From positions 1 to 49,825 of the forward strand of contig JAPLKS010000006.1 in assembly GCA_026387915.1 (NCBI GenBank): a stretch of DNA of 49,825 nucleotides, given 5' to 3'. This DNA is from Gemmatimonadota bacterium. GTDB lineage: Bacteria > Gemmatimonadota > Gemmatimonadetes > Gemmatimonadales > Gemmatimonadaceae. Below are positions 1-8,544 of the stretch, in pieces (the stretch's first letter is position 1; every line of letters starts with the position of its first letter). Under the pieces are notes generated by a model. It saw only the letters and a program-made list of their open reading frames with translations. It ran no database searches and had not been told where the DNA came from. A program made the translations under genes and the position numbers.

Positions 1-1
1 G

Positions 2-109
2 CGGGCCGACATCTTCGACTACATCGAGCGCTTCTACAATCCCACCCGGAGGCACTCGACCCTCGGCAACAAGAGCCCGATCAACTTCGAGCGGGCGGCA
101 GTAGCTTAA
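2..109 (+). CDS. C-terminal end of an IS3-family transposase (integrase core), partial
   Basis: Frame 2 is open from the window edge to a TAA at 107-109 and gives 35 residues. They include the run [14 protein letters not shown] followed by SPINFE, which is the characteristic end of the DDE integrase core (rve) in OrfB transposases of the IS3 family. The catalytic residues and the rest of the element lie outside the window. The DNA just after the stop (about 111-134, ending in CCCAGTGCA) sits where the right inverted repeat of such an element normally lies, but the left end is not available for comparison. It may be an intact insertion sequence or a remnant. Confidence 0.8.
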   Translation, partial: RADIFDYIERFYNPTRRHSTLGNKSPINFERAAVA

Positions 110-458
110 CTCCCTGTCTACCGAACCCAGTGCATCTCAGCGGAGGCAGCCGGCACCGCACGTCGTCGAGGCTAGGCCGAGGGCGATGAGGTGCACTTTG
201 CGAAGATACGGGACTTGGGCCAAGGCGCCAGTGATCGATCCGAATCCGGACAGGCGGGAGGACGCGGCACCACCGCCGTCCATTCGTCACGTGCCTGGGA
301 ACGCTGTAGCTACGTCGAGCGCGCCGGTCGCAGCGCATCACGAGCTTGCGGATTCGGCAAGAACACTCCACTCTAGCTGTCCCAGAGCGATGGCGGTGCC
401 TGAATAGTCCTCGCCAAAACTCTCATGCCCCCCGGCTGAAGTGGGGAAGGATGGCAGG
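110..458. other. Intergenic stretch without a convincing gene
   Basis: About 350 bp between the transposase end and the small secreted protein. Short open frames exist on both strands but have no ribosome-binding site, no recognisable motif and the composition of high-GC shadow frames. The first ~25 bp probably contain the right end of the IS element. A promoter for the gene at 459 should lie here, but I see no clear -35/-10 pair. Confidence 0.5.
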
Positions 459-941
459 ATGCGGATGCAGACGCGAGTGCTATTGCTCGGCACGATGATC
501 GCGACGCTCGGTGCGGCGAGCGTCGCGCGGGCGCAGGCGAGCGACCCCGTGATTGGAACGTGGGTGCTGAACGTCGCGAAGTCGACCTACAGTCTCGGCA
601 CGGCACCGAAGAGTTCTACGCGGAGCTACACTGCCGTCGAGAACGGCTACACGTTTACCTCGAAGGGCGTGGACGCTACGGGGAAGGCCGTGTCCACCAC
701 CTTCACCGTCCACTTCGACGGTAAGTATGCGCCGATGACCGGTGGTGCCGATTCGGATGCCATCATGGTGAAACGCATCGATGCGAACACCACCGAGTCC
801 ACACAGAAGCGGGGCGACAAGGTGGTCATTCACACGCGCCGAGTGGTCTCGAAAGACGGCAAGACGCTGACTGGGACCAGCTCGGGGACGAACGCGGCCG
901 GCAAGGAGTACAAGAATGTGGAGGTGTTCGACAAGAAGTAG
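459..941 (+). CDS. Small secreted protein of unknown function
   Basis: A 160-residue protein with an N-terminal signal peptide (basic MRMQTR, hydrophobic core, cleavage likely after ARA-QA near residue 25). The mature part begins with DPVIGTWVLNVAKSTYS, a 'W x L N x x K S' opening seen in small secreted beta-barrel proteins of soil bacteria, and is rich in Thr, Val and charged residues, consistent with an all-beta fold. I do not recognise a catalytic motif. The ATG at 459 is preferred because GGAAGG at 445-450 precedes it by 8 bp; an in-frame GTG at 441 would overlap that site. It is monocistronic and followed by a strong terminator. The fold is inferred from composition only. Confidence 0.75.
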   Translation: MRMQTRVLLLGTMIATLGAASVARAQASDPVIGTWVLNVAKSTYSLGTAPKSSTRSYTAVENGYTFTSKGVDATGKAVSTTFTVHFDGKYAPMTGGADSDAIMVKRIDANTTESTQKRGDKVVIHTRRVVSKDGKTLTGTSSGTNAAGKEYKNVEVFDKK

Positions 942-1030
942 CGGTTTCGATGGCGTCGATGATCGGGCGACGTGCGGCCGAAGTGCGCGCGGTCCGAGGT
1001 TCACGCTTCGATCATCCGCTGATACGAACA

Positions 1031-1074
1031 CAACGCCCCACCGGCAGATGCCGGTGGGGCGTTGTTGTTTTTCC
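1031..1074 (+). terminator. Rho-independent terminator after the small secreted protein
   Basis: A perfect 15-bp stem (1031-1045 with 1050-1064) closed by the loop AGAT is followed by TTGTTTTTCC. On the minus strand no T-run follows, so it acts mainly on plus-strand transcripts, although the stem may also help to stop the minus-strand operon ending at 1089. The outer 10 bp of the stem (CAACGCCCCA/TGGGGCGTTG) are the same as in the terminator at 37041. Confidence 0.9.
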
Positions 1075-1088
1075 TGTTCTCCGATGCG

Positions 1089-2858
1089 CTATTTACACCC
1101 GCGTATTCGAAACGCCCCAATCCGACTCGAATAGCTCGTTGCATCCTTCTTGAAATAGTCCCCCACATACCAAATCGTGCAGTCATCGCTCGGATCCACG
1201 CCGGTCTGCGTGTAGTCCTCCCAGCGGAGCGTAGTGGTCTGCGGCGCCGCACCTTCCGCGAGACGCACTTCGCGCAGCGAGAGCGTTCCCGTTTTATCGC
1301 CCGCGAGTCGCCCCGCCGCGCGCTGGCCGGCGTAGATGCCGAGCCCGCCGTGCGAGTAGCCGATGAGCATATTGCCAAGTTTGTCCATCGCGGCGCTGCC
1401 CATCCAGCGATACGAGCTGTCCGGAGCGAAGGTGCCCTGCTGATGCAGCGTGACCGCGCGACTTTTGCCGGCGACCCGGAACTCGTACCATCGCACGCCG
1501 CCGGCACCGGCGGTGGTGTTCACCGAGTGTGTGGCGACAATCGACTCGTGCCCATTCACGTTGCGGTATGCGAGGCGCGCCATGAGTTTGTCGCCCTGCG
1601 AATCGAGTCGACGATCGGTGCCTTGCTGCGGCACGCAGTTGCTGAGCTGGCCATCGCAGAGGTAGTGATACGGCGCCACCGGGATCGCGGATGGGCCAGT
1701 CGCTTTCGTTTTGGATGGATCAGTCCAGTCCACGTGGAACTGCCACACGTTAATGATCTGGTCCTCGAAGTTCTTGTCGAGTTGCCGGCCACCGGCGGCC
1801 ATCATGATGTTCGGTGCTCCAGCGGGGGGGAGTCTCGTACCGTCTACATCCGCGTTATTGAGAAAATTCACATTTTCAATGATGAGGCACTGCTCCGTGG
1901 CCGGCTCGCCTTTGAGCATCCGCGCGCGATCGGCGACGCAGGCATGCTTCTGCGTTGCCACTGACTCTGAGATGCGATCATCGCTCGTGCTGGTGGGCAC
2001 GTAGTAGCCGTCGGGCCACACGGCGGGGCGCGGGTAGTCGGGGAAGAGCGGGCGCAGAAATTCGTAGCGGAAGTATGCACCCATCGGATCGGCCGTTTCG
2101 CTGACCGCGTAGCACATCGAGTATTGGCCCTGCGGCTGACCCGGCGCCGGAGCGGCGGGCGCAGCAGCCCCGGCGCGTCCACGCCCGGGCTGCGCGGCCG
2201 GCGCGTTGGGATCCACCGGTGGCGGGGGAGGCGGCACAAAGAGTGCGGCCGCGCCGCCCGGTTGCCCCGCAACGCCTGGCACACTTAGCTGCGCGGGGTC
2301 ACCGACTTTTGATGCCTCGATCTGATCAGGGCGCACGGCGCCGCGCTGAAAGATTGGCAGCACGAACAACCAACGCTTGGCCAGTTGATCGTAGCGCACC
2401 ACGGCGTCGCCGCTGAGTCGCGACTCGCAGGGGCCGGTGAAGTTTTTGAAGATGGTGTTCGTCGCTACGGGGCCGTATAGCACCACGCCGGTGGAATCGT
2501 AGCGTTTACCTTTCTTGGTGAAGATCGCCATGCGCGAATTCACAATCTGAACAATGTGATCGGGACCCACGGCCACGCTGTTGTCCGACGGATTGCGGAG
2601 CGTGGTGGTGCCTTGCGGTCCGGTGAAGCCAACGCCGAGTCCGTCGAAACTGACGACGATGCGGATGCCGTCTTTGCTCCCGTGCTTCTTCTGCTCAGCG
2701 GCGCCTGATCCTTTGGGCGTCGTGATGACGGGGATCACGATTGGCGCCTGCTGCTGTGGAGTGGGCACGGGCATGGCGATCGCGCTATTCCATGTGGTCG
2801 CGGCGGAGATAACGGTCGCCACAAGCGATCCGGCGAGCGTGCGGGGCAATCGCGGCAT
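1089..2858 (-). CDS. Secreted protein of unknown function, probably beta-propeller-like
   Basis: A 589-residue exported protein with a signal peptide (MPRLPRTLAGSLVATVISAA). Motifs such as NPSDNSVAVGPDHIVQIVN, WMGSAAMDKLGNMLIGYSHG and the C-terminal DCTIWYVGDYF recur in large secreted proteins of Acidobacteria- and Gemmatimonadota-like genomes and suggest a beta-propeller. A Pro/Ala/Gly-rich insert (about residues 210-240) interrupts the fold, and several Cys pairs (GPCESR, CLIIEN, CDGQLSNC) could form disulfides. The start at 2858 is chosen because AGAGGA lies 6 bp upstream and the signal peptide begins there; the frame stays open further upstream without a ribosome site. It is the last gene of the minus-strand arm, 40 bp after the M61-type peptidase. 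No enzymatic function can be assigned. Confidence 0.8.
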   Translation of the reverse strand: MPRLPRTLAGSLVATVISAATTWNSAIAMPVPTPQQQAPIVIPVITTPKGSGAAEQKKHGSKDGIRIVVSFDGLGVGFTGPQGTTTLRNPSDNSVAVGPDHIVQIVNSRMAIFTKKGKRYDSTGVVLYGPVATNTIFKNFTGPCESRLSGDAVVRYDQLAKRWLFVLPIFQRGAVRPDQIEASKVGDPAQLSVPGVAGQPGGAAALFVPPPPPPVDPNAPAAQPGRGRAGAAAPAAPAPGQPQGQYSMCYAVSETADPMGAYFRYEFLRPLFPDYPRPAVWPDGYYVPTSTSDDRISESVATQKHACVADRARMLKGEPATEQCLIIENVNFLNNADVDGTRLPPAGAPNIMMAAGGRQLDKNFEDQIINVWQFHVDWTDPSKTKATGPSAIPVAPYHYLCDGQLSNCVPQQGTDRRLDSQGDKLMARLAYRNVNGHESIVATHSVNTTAGAGGVRWYEFRVAGKSRAVTLHQQGTFAPDSSYRWMGSAAMDKLGNMLIGYSHGGLGIYAGQRAAGRLAGDKTGTLSLREVRLAEGAAPQTTTLRWEDYTQTGVDPSDDCTIWYVGDYFKKDATSYSSRIGAFRIRGCK

Positions 2859-2898
2859 TCGGGTTCCTCTCTGAGGCTGTGACTGCAAAATACCGACG

Positions 2899-4656
2899 CT
2901 AACTACCGCGGCACACTCGCTCATCGACACCGGGCACGCGAGACCAAAGGTATACATCCACCAGCGCCGGTGAGCGCAAGAACTGTATGTTGAGCGGCAT
3001 ACCATTGCGCGTAATGTCCAGCGCGAGCTTCCTCGCCTCTGGACTCGTAAGCACTTCAACGGCAAGCGGAGTGAGTACCACATCCCCGTTACGCAGCCCC
3101 GCGATCGACGCGGCCGAACCGGGCACGAGACTCACGACGGTGCGCGCCTCCGGCACTCGGCGATCAAACGCGAAGTCAGGGCGAACATGCTTTTCGATTC
3201 GCCGTTCGAAACACGGCCCAAAAGCATCCGGTGCAAGCACGACGGTCTTGGTGCCTCGCACAATAATCGAGTCAAAGTCTGCCGCGGCGGAGGTGCCGAG
3301 CTCGCGCCTTAACGTTTCAATCCAGGTCTGTACAGTGACGTTTTCACCGCCGCTCCGGCGCCGGTTGAGGTCGAACATTTCCTGCGCGAGTGTCCGGCGC
3401 CCGCCCGTCGCTTTGCGGAGTTTGTCGTCGAGATCAAAGAAGTACAGCGCGCCGCGATTGTACGGGAGCACTTCGCCATTCTTGTCAGCCCAGAATGCGG
3501 CAGCGGCGGCTTCCCCCGACGCGTTGCGGTACGGGTTGGCGTAGTAGTCGCGGGAAATGCGATTGACGTCGCGCACGAACTCTTCAACAGGTTGCAGCCC
3601 GGTCCGAAGCTGCACGTACGCTGTGTAAAATGTGGTGAGCCCTTCCGTAGACCACTGGCCGCCGCCGGGGCCGCCAGCCCATCCGTGAATCATTTCGTGC
3701 GCAAGAACTCCACGAAGACTTGGCGCCGCTCCTGCGGGCCGCACGGGAGGATGCAACGGCACTTGAATCATGAACGAGCGATAGCCGGCGTTGCCACCTG
3801 ACGTTGTTGTTTCAGGCAACACGCGCAGGAAGAGACGGTACGGGCGAACGGCCGTGTCGCCGAAAAAACGGCTCAGGGCATCATACGCACGAGATGACCA
3901 CTGCATGTCGTCCTGCATCTGCAGACTCGGCGACTCGCCTGCCCAGTACGCGCTAAACGCTCCGGTATTGCCACCCACGGGATAGCGGCCGAGCTGCCCA
4001 GCCATAAAGAAGGTGGCATTGAGCAGGCTGAGTGGGCCTTCCGTATCAGCGTCACCGTCAGCGAGGCTAGACGCACCGATCGCTCCCGCGCCGAGCAGGG
4101 TGAGGTCCCAGTGGAGCACGATGTGGTAGGTGCGGTTGTCGTCGGGCAACGCGAGAAAGCCGGGGCCTCGGCCACTCACGCCGCCTGCGAATGTGCGAAG
4201 ATCCATTGGCGGCCCAGCGCGAAATCTCCGTGGCGCGACCACCGCGCGGTAGCGCACTTCCACCGGGAGGGCGAGCGCGCGACCCACGCGCCAATGGCGC
4301 ATGAATCCCGTGGCCGTGGAGTCGGGCGAGTCGTCGACGACGGTGAGCGGAACGTTCCCCGCGCGGTCCGTGACACGGAACTGTTCCATGCGGTCGGCGA
4401 TGCCCGGCAGGTTATTAAGCACCACCGCCGCGCGAAATTCGCGGATGGATGTGCCCGTATCCGTAATGACGTAGCGTACGTTGATGGCCGCCACATTTCC
4501 TACGGGGTCTCGTTCCGGCTGCAGCGTAATCTGGATTTGCGACGAGGCCGGCTTCGGTGGCTTCTGCGAATCGCTTTGTCGTGGCGCGGCCAACGCGCGT
4601 CTGCTGGCGAGTGCCAGTGAAATGGCAACGATCGCACGGCGAGTGAGGGAGCGCAT
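2899..4656 (-). CDS. M61-type (glycyl aminopeptidase-like) metallopeptidase with PDZ domain
   Basis: A 585-residue exported protein whose N-terminus (RR then a hydrophobic stretch, to about residue 24) looks like a Sec or Tat signal peptide. Zinc site: H320-E-M-I-H324 with the third ligand probably E338 in WSTEGLTTFY, the gluzincin arrangement of families M1 and M61. Residues 500-560 (PGSAASIAGLRNGDVV) are a PDZ domain, as in M61 enzymes. It shares domain order and the motif DAFGPCFERR with the paralogue at 22089, which lacks the PDZ domain. Spacing between the second His and the Glu is 13 residues, four fewer than in the paralogue. It likely trims peptides in the periplasm. The start could instead be the ATG at 4701; neither has a clear ribosome site. 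Confidence 0.85.
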   Translation of the reverse strand: MRSLTRRAIVAISLALASRRALAAPRQSDSQKPPKPASSQIQITLQPERDPVGNVAAINVRYVITDTGTSIREFRAAVVLNNLPGIADRMEQFRVTDRAGNVPLTVVDDSPDSTATGFMRHWRVGRALALPVEVRYRAVVAPRRFRAGPPMDLRTFAGGVSGRGPGFLALPDDNRTYHIVLHWDLTLLGAGAIGASSLADGDADTEGPLSLLNATFFMAGQLGRYPVGGNTGAFSAYWAGESPSLQMQDDMQWSSRAYDALSRFFGDTAVRPYRLFLRVLPETTTSGGNAGYRSFMIQVPLHPPVRPAGAAPSLRGVLAHEMIHGWAGGPGGGQWSTEGLTTFYTAYVQLRTGLQPVEEFVRDVNRISRDYYANPYRNASGEAAAAAFWADKNGEVLPYNRGALYFFDLDDKLRKATGGRRTLAQEMFDLNRRRSGGENVTVQTWIETLRRELGTSAAADFDSIIVRGTKTVVLAPDAFGPCFERRIEKHVRPDFAFDRRVPEARTVVSLVPGSAASIAGLRNGDVVLTPLAVEVLTSPEARKLALDITRNGMPLNIQFLRSPALVDVYLWSRVPGVDERVCRGS

Positions 4657-4751
4657 GGGAGTGGCCGAAAGAATGGGACGGCGTACGGCGGCGCGATGCA
4701 TCGGTGCACCACCCCGAGCAGACGGATCGCGGCAGATTGGCCGCGGCGAAC

Positions 4752-6098
4752 TTATCGCAGCGTGTCTCGCATACGGAGCGCGCGCATGCTCCGGCTCGCG
4801 CGATCGCCGAGCATCACCCAGTAGACGCATCCGGCGGCAATCCAGACCGCGAGCACCGCGTAGAGCCGACGGTCGGCACCCGCACCGGCGGCAATAATCA
4901 GCACGCCGAACACAATGCCGGCGGCAGACCAGAGTTTTACGGCTCTCCGGCTCAACCGGAAGTGTGCCGCCGCGTGCAGCGCAGGATGCTGGTCCACCAG
5001 ACGCCACGCCGACCAGCAGGTGCTGATGTACTTCAGCAATGTGGGAATCGTGACGGCGAGAAAAAGGAACACGAGACTCGTCGGCAGTAACAGGCCAATC
5101 ACGGCAAGCACGAATACCGCGGTGATCGCCACATGCGGCGTCGACCAACGCGGATGAATCTTCGCGAGCGCGGCGGGGAATACGCCATCGCGTCCCATTG
5201 CAAACAAAAAGCGTGCGAAGGTGATGTAGATGGCGTTGATGGATGTGCCGATGGACGCGACGGCTGCGACGAGAATTAGCGGCGTGTTCCAGCGACCGAG
5301 AAACACCGCGCCCGCGTCGAAGAGCGGGGCGTCGCTGGTTCCAAGTGCGGTGGCGCCGAGCGCTCCGAGCGCTACGCCTGATACGCTGAGGTACACTACG
5401 ATGGTCACGATGAGCGCGACGCCGAGTCCGCGTGCGATCACGGCCGTGCTGTCGATGATTTCCTCGCCGACCTCCGTCGCACTCTCGAGGCCCATGTACA
5501 GGGCCATCAGAATGGGCAATACGGCGAACAGCCCGCCGGTACCGGTGCCGAGCACCGGCTGGAGATTCGCGGTATGCACGGAGGTCGCGCCGACGACTAC
5601 AAACGTCGCGAACGCAATCAACTTGAACGCCACGAGAATCCGCTCCACGCTAGCGGCGAAGCGAACGCCGAGGAGATTCGCCAGATAAAACAGGAACAGT
5701 AGCGCGATCATAGTCGGCACACGTGGCAGTGCGACAACGCGTGACGCGTAGTTCACGAGCACGAGTGTCAGTAGTGTCATGGCGCCGACGTTCGCCAGAA
5801 TTCGCAGCCACGCGATCATGAAACCGACAAACGGATGCACGAACCGCGTTGGCCAGTCGAATGAGGCGCCGGATCGTGGTACCGCGGAGCCCATGAATCC
5901 GTAGACTACGGCGAACACAATCATGGGGACGGCGGCGATAGCAAAGGCGAGCAGCATTCCCGAACCGGCGACCGTTGCGGCTGGTGCCATCACAGAGAAA
6001 ATGGACACGCCCACCGCTGAGCCAACGCCTATCGATACGACATCGACGAGGGTGAGCGCACGCTTTAATTGGGGTGTTCCGGTGCTGCTATCCGTCAC
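4752..6098 (-). CDS. APC-family amino acid permease (left arm)
   Basis: A 448-residue inner-membrane protein with about twelve hydrophobic segments. The first helix carries GVGSAVGVSIFS, the glycine-rich unwound helix that binds substrate in the APC superfamily, and SATEVGEEI in the sixth helix region is also typical. The start codon is the GTG at 6098, overlapping the stop of the fecR-like gene by the tetranucleotide GTGA, so translation is probably coupled. It is a close paralogue of the permease at 13068: blocks such as VPRSGASFDWP, FLFAMGRDGV and CWSAWRLV are shared. The substrate cannot be read from the sequence; the peptidases nearby suggest an amino acid or short derivative. Confidence 0.9.
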   Translation of the reverse strand: MTDSSTGTPQLKRALTLVDVVSIGVGSAVGVSIFSVMAPAATVAGSGMLLAFAIAAVPMIVFAVVYGFMGSAVPRSGASFDWPTRFVHPFVGFMIAWLRILANVGAMTLLTLVLVNYASRVVALPRVPTMIALLFLFYLANLLGVRFAASVERILVAFKLIAFATFVVVGATSVHTANLQPVLGTGTGGLFAVLPILMALYMGLESATEVGEEIIDSTAVIARGLGVALIVTIVVYLSVSGVALGALGATALGTSDAPLFDAGAVFLGRWNTPLILVAAVASIGTSINAIYITFARFLFAMGRDGVFPAALAKIHPRWSTPHVAITAVFVLAVIGLLLPTSLVFLFLAVTIPTLLKYISTCWSAWRLVDQHPALHAAAHFRLSRRAVKLWSAAGIVFGVLIIAAGAGADRRLYAVLAVWIAAGCVYWVMLGDRASRSMRALRMRDTLR

Positions 6099-7036
6099 CG
6101 GCTGGGTCGGAAGAAGGCGTTGCCCGAGCGTACGGTGTCACCGTGCCGCGGGGTAGTGGCTTCGAGGAAGTCCATGCGCCAGTCCAACGCCTGCGCGGTA
6201 TCGACCCCAACGCGCACGCTCGTGGCACCAGTCGCGTTGAGGGTGGCTTCCATTCCTTTCTCGAGCATGTCGCCGGGCATCGCAACTTCGAGTTCGGAAC
6301 GCACGGTCGCCTTTCCCTCGGTCACGAGCACATGCACCGCGGTATCAGCCGAGTAACCCCGCACGACGAACTTGGTGCCGAAGTCGCGGACCATCACGTT
6401 CTTGACGTGCACAATGAATGGGAGCGTGTTCCGGTGTTCCACTTCAAAATATCCACGGCCGTCCAGCGTGACCTCACGCGTGGTGCGGTCGAATCCGACC
6501 GGCACGACGAGCCGGCTCTCCGGTGCGAGCGTGACTCGGGTTCCGTCGGTCAGACGGATGTCCGTGCGCGCCTCTGCGGTCGACACAAAGATTTGCGGTT
6601 GCGGGCCTGATCCTGTGCCCGGCATCCCAAGCTCAAGTCGCGCCCACCACGCCGAACCAGCGAGGAGAACAACGGTAGCCGCGCGTACGCTCACGTCACG
6701 CCAACGACGCGCCGGTGCTTGGCGGTGCGCACCGAGAAGACCGTTGCGCTCCGCATGAATGGTCAACGCGGACGGGAGTAGATCAGGCGCGGTCGACGCG
6801 TTCACCTCAGCGCGGAACCGGTCCCACGCGGCATCGACGTGCTGCGGTGTGACTCGTACGGCCGCCGCTTCGCGGATGGTGCGCAGGTCGTTCAGGACGT
6901 CGAGCCGAGCTGGGTCGCCCGCGAGCCACTCGTGCACGGCATCAACCGCCGTCGAATCGCCGTCAAGATAGCGATCCAGCAGCAGCCAGATGTGTTCGTC
7001 GTGAGGAAAGCCTTCCTCAGGTGTATCGATCAGCAC
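6095..7036 (-). CDS. FecR-like anti-sigma factor / transmembrane sensor
   Basis: A 313-residue single-pass membrane protein. The N-terminal cytoplasmic part (LLDRYLDGD..., about residues 1-100) resembles the sigma-binding domain. One transmembrane helix follows near residues 120-140 (VRAATVVLLAGSAWWA), then a periplasmic FecR domain (LTDGTRVTLAPESRL, REVTLDGRGYFEVEH). Such proteins hold an ECF sigma factor inactive until a TonB-dependent receptor signals uptake. I prefer the GTG at 7036, which has GGAG about 8 bp upstream; an in-frame TTG at 7099 would add 21 residues. It lies 126 bp behind the ECF sigma gene and overlaps the permease by 4 bp. The receptor at 8545 lacks an obvious N-terminal secretin/TonB-type signalling domain, so the input may differ from the classical Fec route. 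Confidence 0.88.
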   Translation of the reverse strand: MLIDTPEEGFPHDEHIWLLLDRYLDGDSTAVDAVHEWLAGDPARLDVLNDLRTIREAAAVRVTPQHVDAAWDRFRAEVNASTAPDLLPSALTIHAERNGLLGAHRQAPARRWRDVSVRAATVVLLAGSAWWARLELGMPGTGSGPQPQIFVSTAEARTDIRLTDGTRVTLAPESRLVVPVGFDRTTREVTLDGRGYFEVEHRNTLPFIVHVKNVMVRDFGTKFVVRGYSADTAVHVLVTEGKATVRSELEVAMPGDMLEKGMEATLNATGATSVRVGVDTAQALDWRMDFLEATTPRHGDTVRSGNAFFRPSR

Positions 7037-7162
7037 TGCGAGGTCTCCGAGGTCCTGTGACTCAAAGTGAGGACAGGGCGGGGTACGATTCTCCCCCAAG
7101 GGGAGCCGCCGCGGAGGGAGACCGGAGCGAGCCGGCGTGCGTGTTCGAGCGAGGTCACGGGA

Positions 7163-7750
7163 CTACCCCAACAGCAGGCGCATACGCTGCCGAAGGAACT
7201 TCAAGCCGCGCGCGAGTTGTGTCTCAACAGTCTTGGGCGCGATCTGCAGGCGCTGTGCGATTTCGGCGTAGCTGAACCCGTCGACGAGTCGCATTTCGCA
7301 GATGACCCGGCGTTTTTTCGGCATCTCCGCGAGCGACGTGGCCAGGGCACGATCGATATCCGAGACCTCGAGATCGTCGTAGTTCGGTTCTTCTAATGGT
7401 ACGGACGCGAACTCGATCGCCGCTCGTTCCATGAACCGTGTGGTCGTCCGGTCGTGCTCAATCCTATTGAGGCTCACGTTGCGCACCGCGTAGAGCAGGT
7501 ACGCACGTACGGAACTCTGAGGGCTCCAGGTGGCGTGGTTTCGCCACACGCGCATGAAGACTTCCTGCGCGGCTTCTTCGGCGGCCTCTCGGGTACGCAG
7601 GAGCCGAAAAGCGTACTGGTAGAGCGCTTCCCAATGCGTGCGAAAGACCAACTCAAAGGCCGCCGCATCGCCCGCGCGCACACGCTCCGCTACCGCAACA
7701 TCCGTCTCAGGTTGAGTCGGGATGGCCAATGGACGCGTGAGAGGGATCAC
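7163..7750 (-). CDS. ECF-type RNA polymerase sigma factor
   Basis: A 195-residue sigma-70 family protein. Region 2 spans about residues 35-100 (AFELVFRTHWEALYQYAF, AQEVFMRVWRN) and region 4 about 135-190 (MPKKRRVICEM, GFSYAEIAQRLQIAPKTVE, the helix-turn-helix). Size and domain order fit the sigma/FecR-paired class common in SusC/SusD-bearing bacteria. The GTG at 7750 is chosen because a TTGACA-17 bp-CATTAT promoter ends 6 bp before it, which predicts a transcript starting at or one base before the GTG, i.e. a leaderless mRNA. The frame stays open to 7873 but that extension would cross the promoter. It heads the left arm and probably controls both arms of the locus. Confidence 0.9.
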   Translation of the reverse strand: MIPLTRPLAIPTQPETDVAVAERVRAGDAAAFELVFRTHWEALYQYAFRLLRTREAAEEAAQEVFMRVWRNHATWSPQSSVRAYLLYAVRNVSLNRIEHDRTTTRFMERAAIEFASVPLEEPNYDDLEVSDIDRALATSLAEMPKKRRVICEMRLVDGFSYAEIAQRLQIAPKTVETQLARGLKFLRQRMRLLLG

Positions 7751-7756
7751 GCGCGG

Positions 7757-7785
7757 ATAATGCCGTTTTGGTAAGGCGCTGTCAA
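7757..7785 (-). promoter_or_regulatory. Sigma-70-type promoter for the ECF sigma operon
   Basis: On the minus strand a perfect -35 box TTGACA (7785-7780) is followed by a 17-bp spacer and CATTAT (7762-7757, four of six consensus bases). The predicted transcription start is at 7750-7751, exactly at the GTG start codon. It lies in the divergent region 7751-7893 shared with the RidA-SusC arm. Confidence 0.65.
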
Positions 7786-7893
7786 TCGGTGCGTCGCTCT
7801 GATTTGGGGGCGAAACGCCAGCTGTGCGGTTTCCCGTTGGTGATGGCGCGTGCGGCGCCGCCAACAATAACACCTCGAAACAGGGTGATCCCC

Positions 7894-8397
7894 ATGCCTC
7901 GCGACCTCGTTCCTGCTACGCCCGCGCATTCGCCTGAGGCGTTTCTCCTTGCGGCTGGCATCACGCTGCCGAACGCCTCTCCGCCAGCCGCCAACTATGT
8001 ACCGGCGGTGCGAACGGGGAACCTGATCTACCTCGCGGGACAGGGACCGATAGCGAATGGAAAGCCTGTGATGACGGGCAAGGTGGGCGGGAGCCTCTCC
8101 GAGGACGAGGGCTATCAGGCCGCTCGGCTCGCCGGATTGAACGCGCTTGCGGTGCTACGCGCGGAACTCGGATCGCTCGACCGCGTGCGCCGGATCGTGA
8201 AGCTGATGGCGTGGGTGAATAGCGCTCCCGGCTTCACGAGGCAACCGGCGGTGGTGAATGGCGTTTCCGACCTCATGGTTGAGGTGTTTGGAGACGCGGG
8301 GCGTCACGCCCGGAGTGCCGTTGGGGCGAATGAGTTGCCGTTCGACATCCCCGTTGAAGTCGAAATGATTGTCGAAGTGGACTCAGTTCCGGCATAG
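7894..8397 (+). CDS. RidA family (YjgF/YER057c/UK114) protein
   Basis: A 167-residue soluble protein without signal peptide. It has the RidA fold landmarks: NLIYLAGQGPI (second strand), a helix with NALAVLRAELGSLDRVRRIV, and the C-terminal RSAVGANELPFDIPVEVE, where the Arg corresponds to the residue that holds the substrate carboxylate. RidA proteins hydrolyse reactive enamine/imine intermediates released by PLP enzymes to ketoacid and ammonia. A class V aminotransferase is encoded in the same arm. It is the first gene of the plus-strand arm, divergent from the sigma factor. The start ATG at 7894 has a moderate ribosome site (AGGGTG); an ATG at 7843 is an alternative. About 25 N-terminal residues extend beyond the usual short RidA, as in the longer 'YjgF-like' subgroup. 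Confidence 0.88.
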   Translation: MPRDLVPATPAHSPEAFLLAAGITLPNASPPAANYVPAVRTGNLIYLAGQGPIANGKPVMTGKVGGSLSEDEGYQAARLAGLNALAVLRAELGSLDRVRRIVKLMAWVNSAPGFTRQPAVVNGVSDLMVEVFGDAGRHARSAVGANELPFDIPVEVEMIVEVDSVPA

Positions 8398-8544
8398 ATG
8401 AGCGGCGCTGCGCTCTCCGATTTGGGGGTATCCAGCCGGTCGCCTTGTCTGTGCCTGTATTACGAGCGTCGCAGGTGGGAATCGCTGCACAGTGAACTCG
8501 AGATTGGTCTCAATCACGGATGCACCATCGTCAGGAGACGTTAA

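Noticed and set aside
186-407. Short plus-strand frame in the first intergenic region
   Set aside because: No ribosome site, no motif, typical shadow composition.
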